64,000 bases of DNA from Amycolatopsis nivea (lineage in GTDB: Bacteria > Actinomycetota > Actinomycetes > Mycobacteriales > Pseudonocardiaceae): positions 62,001 through 126,000 of the forward strand of contig NZ_SDLT01000010.1 of the NCBI RefSeq assembly GCF_004522235.1, in the 5' to 3' direction. This document shows positions 35,417 through 44,399 of the stretch, piece by piece. Position 1 is the stretch's first letter. Each line of letters starts with the position of its first letter. A program made the position numbers and the translations under genes. The notes beneath the pieces are model-generated. The model ran no database searches, was not told the DNA's origin, and saw nothing but the letters and a program-made list of their open reading frames with translations.

Positions 35417-36592
35417 ATGGGCACGACAACGAAAGCGAGCGCGAAACCGGTGACAGACCTCTCGATCGAACACGCCGATCTCGTCGAATCCGTGCGCGGT
35501 TTCGCGCGTCGGCACTTGGCCGACGGCGCGCTGAAAAGGGCGCACGAACCCGGGTACTCGTGGGACATCGCCGAAATGCTCGGTGCGCAAGGACTGCTGG
35601 GGCTGACCGTCGCCGAGGAGGACGGCGGGCAGGGAGCAGGGCTCGCGGCGGCGGTGGCGGTGATCCAGGAGATCGCCCAGCACTGCCCCAAGAGCGCGGA
35701 CATCGTGCAGGCCGGGAATTTCGGAGCCGTCCGGACCTTCGCGGAGTTCGGCACCGCCGAGCAGAAGCGGCGGTACCTGCCGGACCTGCTTGCCGGGCGC
35801 GCGCTGATCGCGCTCGGGATGAGCGAGCCGGAAGCGGGCTCGGCGGCGACCGAACTGACCACCAGCGTCGTCGAGGACGGAGACGAACTCGTGCTCGACG
35901 GCAGCAAGATCTGGTCGACGCACAGCGTGGACGCGACATTGTTCCTCGTCTACGCCCGGTTCGGCCCGGGCACCGGGAACATCGGCTCGGTGCTGGTCGA
36001 GCGCGGCGCGCCGGGGTTCACGCTGGGGGAGCCCTCGGCCTACATGAGCGGCGAGACCTGGGCTCCGCTGTATTTCGACGGATGCCGGATTCCCCGCCGG
36101 AATCTCCTGCTCGGCCCGGGCGGATTCAAGAAGCAGATGAGCGGGTTCAACGTCGAGCGGATCGGCAACGCCGCGCGGTCGCTGGCGCTGGGCAGGCTCG
36201 CGTTCGACCTCGCGCGCGAGCACGTCGGCCGGCGCACCCAGTTCGGCCGGACCTTGAACGAATTCCAAGGCGTGCAATGGAGTTTCGCCGAAGCGGCGGT
36301 CGGGCTGGAGGGGGCGAGCGCGCTGCTCGACCGCGCCGTCCGGGGAGCGGAGAACGGCCTGCCCTCCGCATACGACACCTCCATCGCCAAGCTCGCGGCC
36401 AACGAAGCGGGCTTCCGCGCCGCCGACACCGCGATGCAGGCGATGGGCGCGCTCGGCTACAGCACCGACACGCTCGTCGAGTACTGCCTGCGCCGCACCC
36501 GGGGATGGATGATCGCCGGCGGGTCCATCGGCATGCTGAAGAACCGGATCGCCGAGGAGATCTTCGGCCGCCGGTTCAGCCAGCGGGGCTGA
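35417..36592 (+). CDS. Acyl-CoA dehydrogenase family protein
   Basis: A 391-residue FAD-dependent acyl-CoA dehydrogenase. MSEPEAGSAATELTT is the FAD/substrate loop, FGRTLNEFQGVQWSFAE and AMQAMGALGYSTD are late signatures; a catalytic Glu in the usual C-terminal loop is not obvious to me. A GTG at 35408 overlapping the previous stop is an equally possible start. It introduces an alpha-beta double bond into an acyl-CoA, feeding the next enzyme in this beta-oxidation-like cluster. Confidence 0.9.
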   Translation: MGTTTKASAKPVTDLSIEHADLVESVRGFARRHLADGALKRAHEPGYSWDIAEMLGAQGLLGLTVAEEDGGQGAGLAAAVAVIQEIAQHCPKSADIVQAGNFGAVRTFAEFGTAEQKRRYLPDLLAGRALIALGMSEPEAGSAATELTTSVVEDGDELVLDGSKIWSTHSVDATLFLVYARFGPGTGNIGSVLVERGAPGFTLGEPSAYMSGETWAPLYFDGCRIPRRNLLLGPGGFKKQMSGFNVERIGNAARSLALGRLAFDLAREHVGRRTQFGRTLNEFQGVQWSFAEAAVGLEGASALLDRAVRGAENGLPSAYDTSIAKLAANEAGFRAADTAMQAMGALGYSTDTLVEYCLRRTRGWMIAGGSIGMLKNRIAEEIFGRRFSQRG

Positions 36593-36597
36593 TCGCC

Positions 36598-38649
36598 GTG
36601 CCGGACGCATCCGAGAACCGCCGTCTCGTCCGCCTCGAGCGCGAGGGCGAGGTCGCCCTGCTCGTCATCGACAACCCGCCGGTCAACACCGGCACCGCGG
36701 CCGTCCGCGGCGAACTGGCCGCGGCACTGCGCTCGGTCGCGGCCGACGACTCCGTGGCGGCCGTCGTGCTCATCGGCGCGGGCCGCCATTTCCTGTCCGG
36801 ATCGGACCTGCGCGAATTCGCCGGCGAGCTGGCGAAGCCGGAACTGCCGGAGGTCGTCGAGCTGATCGAACGGTGCCCCCACCCGGTGGTCGCGGCGTTG
36901 TCGGGCACCACGCTGGGCGGCGGCCTGGAGCTGGCGCTCGCCTGCGACGCGCGGATCGCCGCGCCGGGCGGCCGGGTGGGATTGCCGGAGGTGGCCTTCG
37001 GGATGCTCCCGGGCGCCGGCGGCACTCAGCGCACGCTGCGCCTGCTGCCCCCGTCGCGCGTTCTGGAGCTCGTGACCTCCGGAAAGGCGCTTGGCGTGGA
37101 ACAAGCCGCGGAGGAAGGGCTGATCGACGCGATCGCCACCGGCTCGCTCCGGGAGGACGCGGTCCGGCTGGCGCGCCGGACCGTCGCCAAGCGCCTCTTG
37201 CGCACCAGCCCGGTGCGCGAGGAGGCGCCCGGGGCGCTCGAAACCGCCGCGGTCGAGGCAGTGGCGCGGGAAGGTCTCCGCCCGGCCGTCCTGGCTGCCG
37301 TCGGCGCGGTGGTAGCTGGGGTGGCCGGTCCCGCGGAACTCGCGCTCGCCCACGAACGAGCCGAGTTCCACCGTCTCCGGTCCAGCCGGGAAGCCGCCGC
37401 CCGGCGCCGCCTGTTCTTCGCCCGAACCGAGGCGCGGAAAACCGCGCCGGCGCGCGGGCGGCGGTCCGTCGGCCCGGTCGGAGTGGTGGGGGCGGGAACG
37501 ATGGGGGCCGGCATCGCTCGTGCGGTCGTCGAATCCGGGGGACGAGCGATCCTGCTCGACCGGGACGCCGAGGTCGCCGAGCGCGCTCGCGCCGGGATCG
37601 AGGAGGCCTGGCGGCGGCAAGCCGCCAGCGGTCGCCTCGCCGCCGCCGAGGTCGCGAGACGCCGGGAATCGCTGAGCACGGGCAGCGAGTTCGCCGCCTT
37701 GGCGGAGGCCGGGTTGGTGATCGAAGCGGTGTTCGAGGACTACGAGGCCAAGGCGAATGCGCTCGCGGCGGTCGAGGCCGTCGTCGCTCCCGGAACTCCG
37801 TTGGGCACCAACACGTCCTATTTGGACATCGACGTGCTCGCGGCGCGCCTGGCCGATCCGAGCCGTCTGGCAGGTACGCACTTCTTCAGCCCGGCGCACC
37901 GAAGCGGCGTGCTCGAAGTGGTCCGGGGCGCGAAGACCGGCGAGGCGGCGACGGAAGCGGCGCTCGCTCTGGCCGCGATGCTGGGCAAGGTCCCGATCCT
38001 CGCCGGGGCGAGCGAAGGCTTCGTGGGCAACCGCGTCTACCAGGCATACCGATACCAGTGCGAGTTGCTGGTGGAGGACGGCGCGACCCCGTCGGCCGTC
38101 GACGCGGCGCTCGCCGGGTTCGGGTTCGCGATGGGCCCGTTCGCGGTCGCGGACCTGGCCGGACTGGACATCGCCTGGCGCACGCGACGGCGCCACGACC
38201 AGGGCCGGGATCCGCGCGCCCGCTACCCGGACGTCGCGGACCGCCTCGTCGAAGCCGGCCGGCTCGGGCAGAAGACGTCGGCGGGGTGGTACCGGTACGC
38301 ACCCGGATCGAGGACGCCGCGGCCGGACCCCTTCGTCGACCGGCTCGTCGCGGAATCCCGCCGGGCGAAGGGCATCACGCCGAGGGAAATCCCGCCCGAG
38401 GAGATCCTCGAACGCGCCTTGCTGGCGATGGCCAACGAAAGCGCGCTCGTGCTCGAGGAAGGCGTCGCGGCGAGCCCGTCCGACATCGACCTCCTGCTCA
38501 CCCTCGGCTACGGATTTCCCGGGCACGTCGGCGGGATCGCGTTCTGGACCGCGGGACTGGACCCGGCGGCCCGGCAACGCGGGCAGCGCCGCCTGGCCGA
38601 GGCCACCGGGCACGGATTCCGCGCCGGGGATCTGGCCTTGCTGCGCTGA
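36598..38649 (+). CDS. Fused enoyl-CoA hydratase / 3-hydroxyacyl-CoA dehydrogenase
   Basis: A 683-residue two-domain enzyme in the order of peroxisomal bifunctional protein. Residues ~8-200 form a crotonase domain with oxyanion loop HFLSGSDLREF, LGGGLELALACD and GLPEVAFGMLPGAGGTQR; both acidic catalytic positions are kept. Residues ~295-480 form the NAD domain (VGVVGAGTMGAGIA, HFFSPAH, FVGNRVYQAY), followed by C-terminal helical domains (GFAMGPFAVADLAGLD; LGYGFPGHVGG). It hydrates enoyl-CoA and oxidises the product. GTG start 6 bases after the dehydrogenase stop. Confidence 0.92.
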   Translation: MPDASENRRLVRLEREGEVALLVIDNPPVNTGTAAVRGELAAALRSVAADDSVAAVVLIGAGRHFLSGSDLREFAGELAKPELPEVVELIERCPHPVVAALSGTTLGGGLELALACDARIAAPGGRVGLPEVAFGMLPGAGGTQRTLRLLPPSRVLELVTSGKALGVEQAAEEGLIDAIATGSLREDAVRLARRTVAKRLLRTSPVREEAPGALETAAVEAVAREGLRPAVLAAVGAVVAGVAGPAELALAHERAEFHRLRSSREAAARRRLFFARTEARKTAPARGRRSVGPVGVVGAGTMGAGIARAVVESGGRAILLDRDAEVAERARAGIEEAWRRQAASGRLAAAEVARRRESLSTGSEFAALAEAGLVIEAVFEDYEAKANALAAVEAVVAPGTPLGTNTSYLDIDVLAARLADPSRLAGTHFFSPAHRSGVLEVVRGAKTGEAATEAALALAAMLGKVPILAGASEGFVGNRVYQAYRYQCELLVEDGATPSAVDAALAGFGFAMGPFAVADLAGLDIAWRTRRRHDQGRDPRARYPDVADRLVEAGRLGQKTSAGWYRYAPGSRTPRPDPFVDRLVAESRRAKGITPREIPPEEILERALLAMANESALVLEEGVAASPSDIDLLLTLGYGFPGHVGGIAFWTAGLDPAARQRGQRRLAEATGHGFRAGDLALLR

Positions 38650-38650
38650 A

Positions 38651-38697
38651 CCGCCGGCTGGGTTCGCCTGGCCACGCCGAGCGAACCCAGCCGGCGG
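38651..38697. terminator. Strong bidirectional stem-loop terminator
   Basis: CCGCCGGCTGGGTTCGC (38651-38667) pairs perfectly with 38681-38697, a 17-bp stem with a 13-base loop. It fills the gap between the convergent fusion-enzyme and thioesterase genes. Confidence 0.88.
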
Positions 38698-38699
38698 CC

Positions 38700-39626
38700 T
38701 CAGGACGAAGGGAAGAAAACGCCTTGCTGCGCCACCGATGCCACGACCGTGCCTTCGCGGTGGTAGATCAATCCGCGCGCCAGGCCCAGCACTTCGGTGC
38801 TCGCCGGACTGTCCTGCACGTACAGCAGCCATTCGCCGCAGCGGACGTCGGCGTGGAACCACATCGCGTGGTCGACGGTCGCCGAGGGGCGAGGTCCGGG
38901 ATGGTCGAGTTCCCCGCGAGCCTGTGCCACCGCGGGGATCAGGGAACGGTCGGACGCGAAGGCGAGGATCGCCCGGTGCGCGTTCTGGTCGGCGGACTCG
39001 ATTTCGGCGCAGCGGAACCAAAACGCGCGGCGAGCCCGGTCGCCCGCGACCGCTCCGACCCAGCGGAGATCGAGCGGGCGAGAGGCAGTCCGCCAGTTCT
39101 CGCGCGGCGGCAGGTTCACCCCGCCGGGACCGGGTTTCCCGGGCTGGTGTTCGCGGACGGACGGCAGCTCTTCGGGCGCGGGTACCGCCGGCATCGCCGC
39201 GGACACCGGCCCCGGGCGGTCGCGGAGCGCGGTGAAGCCGATTTGGACCGTCGCCAGTTGCTGTCCGCTTTGGACAGCCGACACCGAGCGGATCGAGAAC
39301 GACCTGCCGTCGCGCACCTCGGCCACGGGATAACCGAGGGCCTCGTCGGCGGAACCGCTTCGCAGGAAATAGGCGTGCAGGGAATTCACCACTCGGCCCG
39401 CTGGCACCGTCCTTGTCGCGCTGAGCACCGACTGGGCGAGCAGGTGCCCGCCGAACACTCGCTGCGCGAACCCGGCAGGCGGCCGGCCGGAGAAACAGCC
39501 GTCGCCGACCGGCGTCACGGCGAGCCGATCCAGGAGCGGGTCGTCGTTCCGCACGCCCGTCGACGACGCGTCGCCCCAGGTCGCAGACCCGGCTCGGACT
39601 GCATTAACTTCATCTAGGTATTCCAT
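38700..39626 (-). CDS. Acyl-CoA thioesterase II (TesB-like)
   Basis: A 308-residue double-hotdog thioesterase. FAQRVFGGHLLAQSVLSA and LHAYFLRSGSADE in the first half, and DHAMWFHADVRCGEWLLY followed by GLARGLIYHREG in the second, are TesB hallmarks. It hydrolyses acyl-CoA to the acid. The listed ATG has no ribosome site and lies just after the GntR operator, so either the message is leaderless or translation begins at a downstream GTG (codon 25). It is divergent from the acyl-CoA synthetase and shares its operator. Confidence 0.87.
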   Translation of the reverse strand: MEYLDEVNAVRAGSATWGDASSTGVRNDDPLLDRLAVTPVGDGCFSGRPPAGFAQRVFGGHLLAQSVLSATRTVPAGRVVNSLHAYFLRSGSADEALGYPVAEVRDGRSFSIRSVSAVQSGQQLATVQIGFTALRDRPGPVSAAMPAVPAPEELPSVREHQPGKPGPGGVNLPPRENWRTASRPLDLRWVGAVAGDRARRAFWFRCAEIESADQNAHRAILAFASDRSLIPAVAQARGELDHPGPRPSATVDHAMWFHADVRCGEWLLYVQDSPASTEVLGLARGLIYHREGTVVASVAQQGVFFPSS

Positions 39627-39632
39627 AGAACA

Positions 39633-39646
39633 TACTCTATAGAGTA
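39633..39646. promoter_or_regulatory. Second GntR operator
   Basis: TACTCTATAGAGTA is a perfect 14-base palindrome whose core equals the site at 33927-33938. It lies 6 bases upstream of the thioesterase start and in the leader of the divergent CoA-synthetase operon, so one site could control both directions. Confidence 0.8.
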
Positions 39647-39764
39647 GAGTCTTTACTCAGTTCCAGGGACCGCGCAGCCCGATCGGCGCAGTCGGTCCCG
39701 TCGAGAACCTCACTCCGCGCGGCCAGGCCGCGCCGTCGATTTCCAGACGCGCAAGGAGCGCAGC

Positions 39765-41864
39765 ATGACCGACCTTTTCGCGAGCCTCGCCCGCCCGCTG
39801 TTGTATCCGGAGAAGGTGGCGATCGTCGGGGCTTCCGACGATCCCGGCAAGACGACCGGCCGCCCGCAGCGGTTCCTGGCCCAGGCGGGCTACCGGGGCG
39901 CCGCGTACTTCGTGAACCCGCGGCGGGAGACCGTGCAGGGGGAGAAGGCCTGGCCCAGTCTCGAAGACCTGCCCGAGGTCCCTGACCACGTCTACATCGT
40001 GACCGGTGCCGAGGCGGCGATCGAGGCCGTGGGGCAGTGCGCCCGGATCGGCGTTCCGGTGGCGACCGTTCTGTCCTCCGGATTCGCCGAAGACGGTCCG
40101 GAGGGACTCGCCCGCGAGGACCGGTTGCGTGCCGCGGCGGCCGAAGGGCCGGTCCGGGTCGTCGGCCCGAGCAGCCTGGGCGTCGTGCACCCGGCGGCCG
40201 GCGTGATGCTCACCGGGAACGCGGCCTTCGGGGAACCGGGCACGCCGTGCGGGGGAGTGTTCGTCGCGTCGCAGTCGGGCAGCGTCATCGGCGCCCTCGT
40301 CAGCCGCGCCCGCGGCCGGGGCGTCGGCTTCGCGGGCTTGGTCTCCACCGGTGGCGAGGCGGACCTGTCGCTCGGCGAGATCTGCCTGGCGACGGTCGAC
40401 GACCCGAACGTGACCTCCTACGCGCTGTTCCTCGAGTCGCTGCGCCGTTCGGAAGACCTCGCCGCGTTCGCGCGGGCAGCTGCCGAGGCGGGGAAGCCGG
40501 TCGCGGTCTACAAACTCGGGCGCAGCGAGCAAGCGGCGGCGCTGGCGGTTTCGCACACCGGTGCGCTCGCCGGCGAGGACGCGGAATCGGAAGCCTTCTT
40601 CCGCGCCTGCGGCTTCGCGCGGGTGTCGCACTTCGAGGGGCTGATCGAGGCCCCGGCGCTGCTGGAACGGATCCCGTCCGGCGCGGAGCCGCGCTCTCCC
40701 CGGATCGGCGTGGTGACCACGACCGGCGGCGGCGCGGCCGTCATGGTCGACCAGCTCGCCGTGCGCGGGCTGAACGTCGCCGCTCCCAGCCGGGACCTCG
40801 TCGCCGCGATGAACGCCGGCGGCGCGCAGGTTCCGCACAGCCTGATCGCGGACTTGGGCCTCGCCGGCGCCCGGCACGACATCGTGACCCAGGCGCTGCG
40901 GCTCATGCAGGACAGCGGCGAATTCGACCTGATCGTGTTCGTCATCGGCTCGTCGGCCCGGCTCAATCCGGAACTCGCCGTGCAAGCGATCGCCGCCCGA
41001 GGCGGACACCCGGTGCCGGTCGTCGCGTTCGCGCTCCCGGAAGCACCCGATGCGGCAGCGCTGCTCAATGCTTCGGGGGTGCCGGCGTTCCGCACTCCCG
41101 AGTCCGGCGCGGACGTCATCGCCGCGGCGTTCGGCCGGCGCGGCTGCACGGTGGGCGCGGAGTTCCGTCCCGGGGGTCCGGACGCGGAGACCGCGACGCT
41201 CGACGAGCGCGAATCCGGTCGCCTGCTGGAAAAGCACTCGGTGCGGACACCGGCATCGGCGGCGCTGGAGGTGTCGGAGCTCGACGGGCCGACGCGGCTG
41301 CCGTTCGGATATCCGGTCGTGGTCAAGGCATTGTCGGATCGGCTTCCGCACAAGACGGACGCGGGCGGGGTGGTGCTCGGCGTCGAGGACGCGGACGGAA
41401 TCCGCGACGCGGCGAAACGGATCGTCGCGTCGGTCGCGGCCTACGACCCCGCGATCGCGCTGGACCGCGTCCTGGTGCAGGAAATGATCGACGGTGCGGG
41501 CGTCGAAGTCCTCCTCGGTTACCGCGTAAGCCGCGACGTCGGCCCGATGGTCGTTCTCTCCACCGGCGGAGTGCTGGCCGAGCTGTACGCCGACTCGGCG
41601 ACCCGGCTCGCACCCGTAGATCTCGGGACGGCGCACGAGATGATCCGGGAGGTCCGGGGATTGGCTTCGCTGCGGGGATATCGGGGCGGGACGCCGGGGG
41701 ACGTCGACGCGCTCGCGCGGGCGATCGTCGGCCTGTCGGCCTTGGCCGTGCACGAACCGGACGTCGTCGAAGCCGAGATCAACCCGCTTGTCGTGCGGGC
41801 CGCAGGAGAGGGCGTTCTCGCGCTCGACGCGCTCGTGCGCATCCAGACGGAGGGAGCCCGGTGA
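39765..41864 (+). CDS. ADP-forming acyl-CoA synthetase (acetate-CoA ligase family)
   Basis: A 699-residue single-chain NDP-forming acyl-CoA synthetase: CoA-binding domain at residues ~10-110 (VAIVGASDDPGK), succinyl-CoA-ligase-like domains (GGVFVASQSGSVIGALVSRA; AVSHTGALAGED with the His that is phosphorylated), and a C-terminal ATP-grasp domain (PVVVKALSDRLPHKTDAGGV and AEINPLVV). It activates an organic acid to CoA thioester with ATP going to ADP plus Pi. AAGGAG precedes the ATG. It probably loads the imported acid for the dehydrogenase/hydratase system of this regulon. Confidence 0.9.
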   Translation: MTDLFASLARPLLYPEKVAIVGASDDPGKTTGRPQRFLAQAGYRGAAYFVNPRRETVQGEKAWPSLEDLPEVPDHVYIVTGAEAAIEAVGQCARIGVPVATVLSSGFAEDGPEGLAREDRLRAAAAEGPVRVVGPSSLGVVHPAAGVMLTGNAAFGEPGTPCGGVFVASQSGSVIGALVSRARGRGVGFAGLVSTGGEADLSLGEICLATVDDPNVTSYALFLESLRRSEDLAAFARAAAEAGKPVAVYKLGRSEQAAALAVSHTGALAGEDAESEAFFRACGFARVSHFEGLIEAPALLERIPSGAEPRSPRIGVVTTTGGGAAVMVDQLAVRGLNVAAPSRDLVAAMNAGGAQVPHSLIADLGLAGARHDIVTQALRLMQDSGEFDLIVFVIGSSARLNPELAVQAIAARGGHPVPVVAFALPEAPDAAALLNASGVPAFRTPESGADVIAAAFGRRGCTVGAEFRPGGPDAETATLDERESGRLLEKHSVRTPASAALEVSELDGPTRLPFGYPVVVKALSDRLPHKTDAGGVVLGVEDADGIRDAAKRIVASVAAYDPAIALDRVLVQEMIDGAGVEVLLGYRVSRDVGPMVVLSTGGVLAELYADSATRLAPVDLGTAHEMIREVRGLASLRGYRGGTPGDVDALARAIVGLSALAVHEPDVVEAEINPLVVRAAGEGVLALDALVRIQTEGAR

Positions 41865-42736
41865 ACCGCGGAGACGCAGTGCACAGCCGGTTGCCCGCCG
41901 GGCGCGGAACGGCGGGACGCGCCTTGGCGACCCCGGAACGCATCGTGGTCCCGGCAGGTCGCGGGGTGCGGATCGAGACGCTCCGGCAGGGCGACGGACC
42001 GCTGATCGTCATCCTCCCGTCCCTTGGCCGCGGCGCCGAGGACTACGACGAGGTCGCCCGGTTGCTGGCAGCAGAAGGCTTCCGGGTGCTCCGGCCGCAG
42101 CCGCGCGGCATCGGCCGGAGCTCGGGGCCGATGGAGGGGCTGGACTTGCACGACTTCGCCGCGGATGTCGCCGCCGTCCTCGACCACGAAGGAGCGGGAC
42201 CCGCGGTCGTCGCAGGCCACGCCTGGGGCAGCCAGCCCGCCCGCATGCTCGCGGTCGACCGTCCCGATCTCGTGCGAGGCCTGGTCATGGCCGCCGCTTC
42301 GGCGGGCAAGATGCCGCCGGGCTCGACCGAGCAGCCGTACCGGAGGATGCGCGAAGCGATCGACGGGGCGGGCGACCCGCGATTGCCCGAAGCGAAGCGG
42401 ATCGAGTACCTCGAGCAAGCGTTCTTCGCTCCGGGCAACGATCCGCGGCCGTGGCTCACCGGCTGGTATCGCGAAGCGCACGACGCGCAGTCGCACGCGC
42501 GGACCGTCACCCCGATCGATTCGTACTTCGCCGGAGGTTCCGTTCCTTTGCTGGACCTGCAAGCGGAATTCGACGCGGTCGTCGTGCCCGGCGTGTTCAA
42601 GCCGATGCTGGGCGGACGGGTGACCGTGCGCACCGTCCCGGACGCGGGACACGCGCTGGCGCCGGAACAGCCGGCCGCCCTGTGCGCCGCGATCGCGGAA
42701 TTCGCCCGCGGCCTCGGCAGCGTTCACCGCGGCTAG
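41861..42736 (+). CDS. Alpha/beta hydrolase with Ala at the nucleophile elbow
   Basis: A 291-residue alpha/beta-hydrolase-fold protein: PQPRGIGRSSGP follows strand 4, and VPDAGHALAPEQP holds the late catalytic His. The nucleophile elbow reads GHAWGSQ, with Ala where Ser, Asp or Cys is expected. A neighbouring Ser lies three residues on but is out of position. It may therefore be a non-hydrolytic lyase/thioesterase-like member or use another residue. The GTG start overlaps the synthetase stop by 4 bases. Confidence 0.82.
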   Translation: MNRGDAVHSRLPAGRGTAGRALATPERIVVPAGRGVRIETLRQGDGPLIVILPSLGRGAEDYDEVARLLAAEGFRVLRPQPRGIGRSSGPMEGLDLHDFAADVAAVLDHEGAGPAVVAGHAWGSQPARMLAVDRPDLVRGLVMAAASAGKMPPGSTEQPYRRMREAIDGAGDPRLPEAKRIEYLEQAFFAPGNDPRPWLTGWYREAHDAQSHARTVTPIDSYFAGGSVPLLDLQAEFDAVVVPGVFKPMLGGRVTVRTVPDAGHALAPEQPAALCAAIAEFARGLGSVHRG

Positions 42737-42773
42737 TCGACTCATCAGCAACCCCGAGACTCAAGGAGGAGTC

Positions 42774-44087
42774 GTGCTGGGCGAAACGACAGAGAAGAAA
42801 ACCCGGGCAGAGAGCAAGTCCCGCGGAGCGATGGTCCGCACCGTGCTCGGCATCGTCCTCGAATACTACGATTTCGCCGTCTTCGGCATTTTCACCCCGT
42901 TTTTCTCCAAGCAGTTCTTCGGCGGCGCAGGATCGATCGGGGCGACCCTGTCGGTGCTGACGGTCTTCGCGGTCGGCTTCCTGTTCCGTCCGGCCGGGTC
43001 CGTCTTTTTCGGCTGGCTGGCCGACAAACGCGGCCGCAAGACCGCCATGGTGATCGCCATGACGGTCACCGCTACGGGCAGTCTCGCGATCGGGGTGAGC
43101 CCGACCAGTTCCAGCATCGGCGTCGCCGCGGTGGTGATCCTGATCGTCGCCCGGATCATGCAGGGTTTCGGATACGGCGGGGAAAACGCTGCCGCGTACT
43201 CGTATTCGGCCGAGATCGCCCCGTCCAAGCGCCGCGGGCTGTGGATGAGCTTCAACGGAATGGCGCTCATTCTCGGCATCATGGCGGCCACGGCCATCGG
43301 CACCGTGCTCACGACCGCGTTCACCGCCGAGCAGATGGAATCCTGGGCCTGGCGCATCCCCTTCATCCTCGGTGGCTTCACCGGGTTGTTCGGTCTGTAC
43401 CTGCGCCGCAGCCTGCACGAGTCGGAGGCGTTCACCGATCACGCGGAGAAGTCCGCCCGCAACGCGGACCACGCCCCGAAGCCGTCCCAGTTCAAGGATC
43501 TCTGGGAGCACCGCGGCGGCATGCTGCGCGTTCTCCTGATGACAGCCGGGATCACGGTCACCTTCTATTCCTGGGTGGTCAACGGCGCGGCCAACGCGAT
43601 CGTTTCCTATGGAGCGGACAAGCAGACGGCATTCACGGTCGCCCTGGTCTCGCAGGCGATCTACATCGTCGCCACGCCGTTCTGGGGACGTTTCTCCGAC
43701 CGATTCGGCCGGCGCGCGAACTTCCTGGTGTATGGCATCACGACCGCTGTCCTGGCCTTCCCGGTAGTGTGGATCATGGGCAGCGAGTGGTGGCAGATGC
43801 TGATCGCGATGTCCGTTTCGCTGGTGCTGCTGTCCGCCGCGACCGCCGCCAACACCGCGTTCTATGCGGAGTTGTTCCCGACAAGCGTGCGGTCGCGCGG
43901 CGTCGCCATCCCGTACGGATTGGGAATCGCGGTCTTCGGCGGCACCGCGCCGCTGCTCGACACGTGGCTGCACAGCATCGGCCTGCAGCAGGTCTTCACT
44001 GTCTACGCACTGCTGATGAGCCTCGGGGCTGCCGTGGCCGCGTGGCGAAGCCCGGAAACCGCGGGACGAAACCTCCATGACGCCTGA
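42774..44087 (+). CDS. MFS metabolite:H+ symporter
   Basis: A 437-residue permease of the metabolite:H+ symporter group (shikimate, citrate, proline/betaine-like). VLGIVLEYYDFAVFGIFTPFF opens helix 1, ADKRGRKTAM is motif A, and GYGGENAAAYSYSAEIAPSKRRG is the group's hallmark loop. AAGGAGG precedes the GTG. As last gene of the GntR regulon it is the likely importer of the organic acid that is then activated and oxidised. A strong terminator follows. Confidence 0.9.
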   Translation: MLGETTEKKTRAESKSRGAMVRTVLGIVLEYYDFAVFGIFTPFFSKQFFGGAGSIGATLSVLTVFAVGFLFRPAGSVFFGWLADKRGRKTAMVIAMTVTATGSLAIGVSPTSSSIGVAAVVILIVARIMQGFGYGGENAAAYSYSAEIAPSKRRGLWMSFNGMALILGIMAATAIGTVLTTAFTAEQMESWAWRIPFILGGFTGLFGLYLRRSLHESEAFTDHAEKSARNADHAPKPSQFKDLWEHRGGMLRVLLMTAGITVTFYSWVVNGAANAIVSYGADKQTAFTVALVSQAIYIVATPFWGRFSDRFGRRANFLVYGITTAVLAFPVVWIMGSEWWQMLIAMSVSLVLLSAATAANTAFYAELFPTSVRSRGVAIPYGLGIAVFGGTAPLLDTWLHSIGLQQVFTVYALLMSLGAAVAAWRSPETAGRNLHDA

Positions 44088-44100
44088 GTAAGCCGAATAA

Positions 44101-44137
44101 GCGGCACCGCCCCCCTCCGACGGCGGGGCGGTGCCGC
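44101..44137 (+). terminator. Stem-loop terminator after the GntR regulon
   Basis: GCGGCACCGCCCC (44101-44113) pairs with GGGGCGGTGCCGC (44125-44137), 13 bp with an 11-base loop, 13 bases after the transporter stop. Confidence 0.85.
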
Positions 44138-44399
44138 GTGGACCCGCTAGGCGAAACGACACCGTCAGTGAGCAGTGAATGTGGCTGCGCTAAGAGTCCC
44201 GAAAGGATGCTTTCTCGAGAGATTTTACGCCCTTGAAGTCTGCGCTGCTGGGCCTCCCTTAAAAGCGAAGGTCATGAAGCTGTTATTCATAAACAGCTGA
44301 GTTGCAAAAATTGCACTTCTTGAAGAGCTCCACGCAATATCGCAGTTCTGGGGACTCGCCCGGGAAGGACTCGGCAGAGGGAGAGTCCCGCATCGGCGG
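44138..44399. other. A/T-rich intergenic gap with inverted repeats
   Basis: This ~260-base gap is markedly richer in A/T than its surroundings. It contains AGCTGTT/AACAGCT (44278-44298, 7-base spacer) and TGCAA-AAA-TTGCA (44303-44315). No coding frame is convincing. It could be an old insertion boundary or a weak terminator for the minus-strand gene. Confidence 0.4.

Noticed and set aside
39657..41753. A 698-codon minus-strand frame
   Set aside because: Exactly antisense to the well-supported acyl-CoA synthetase gene, with Arg/His/Asp-rich composition typical of mirrored high-GC coding sequence.
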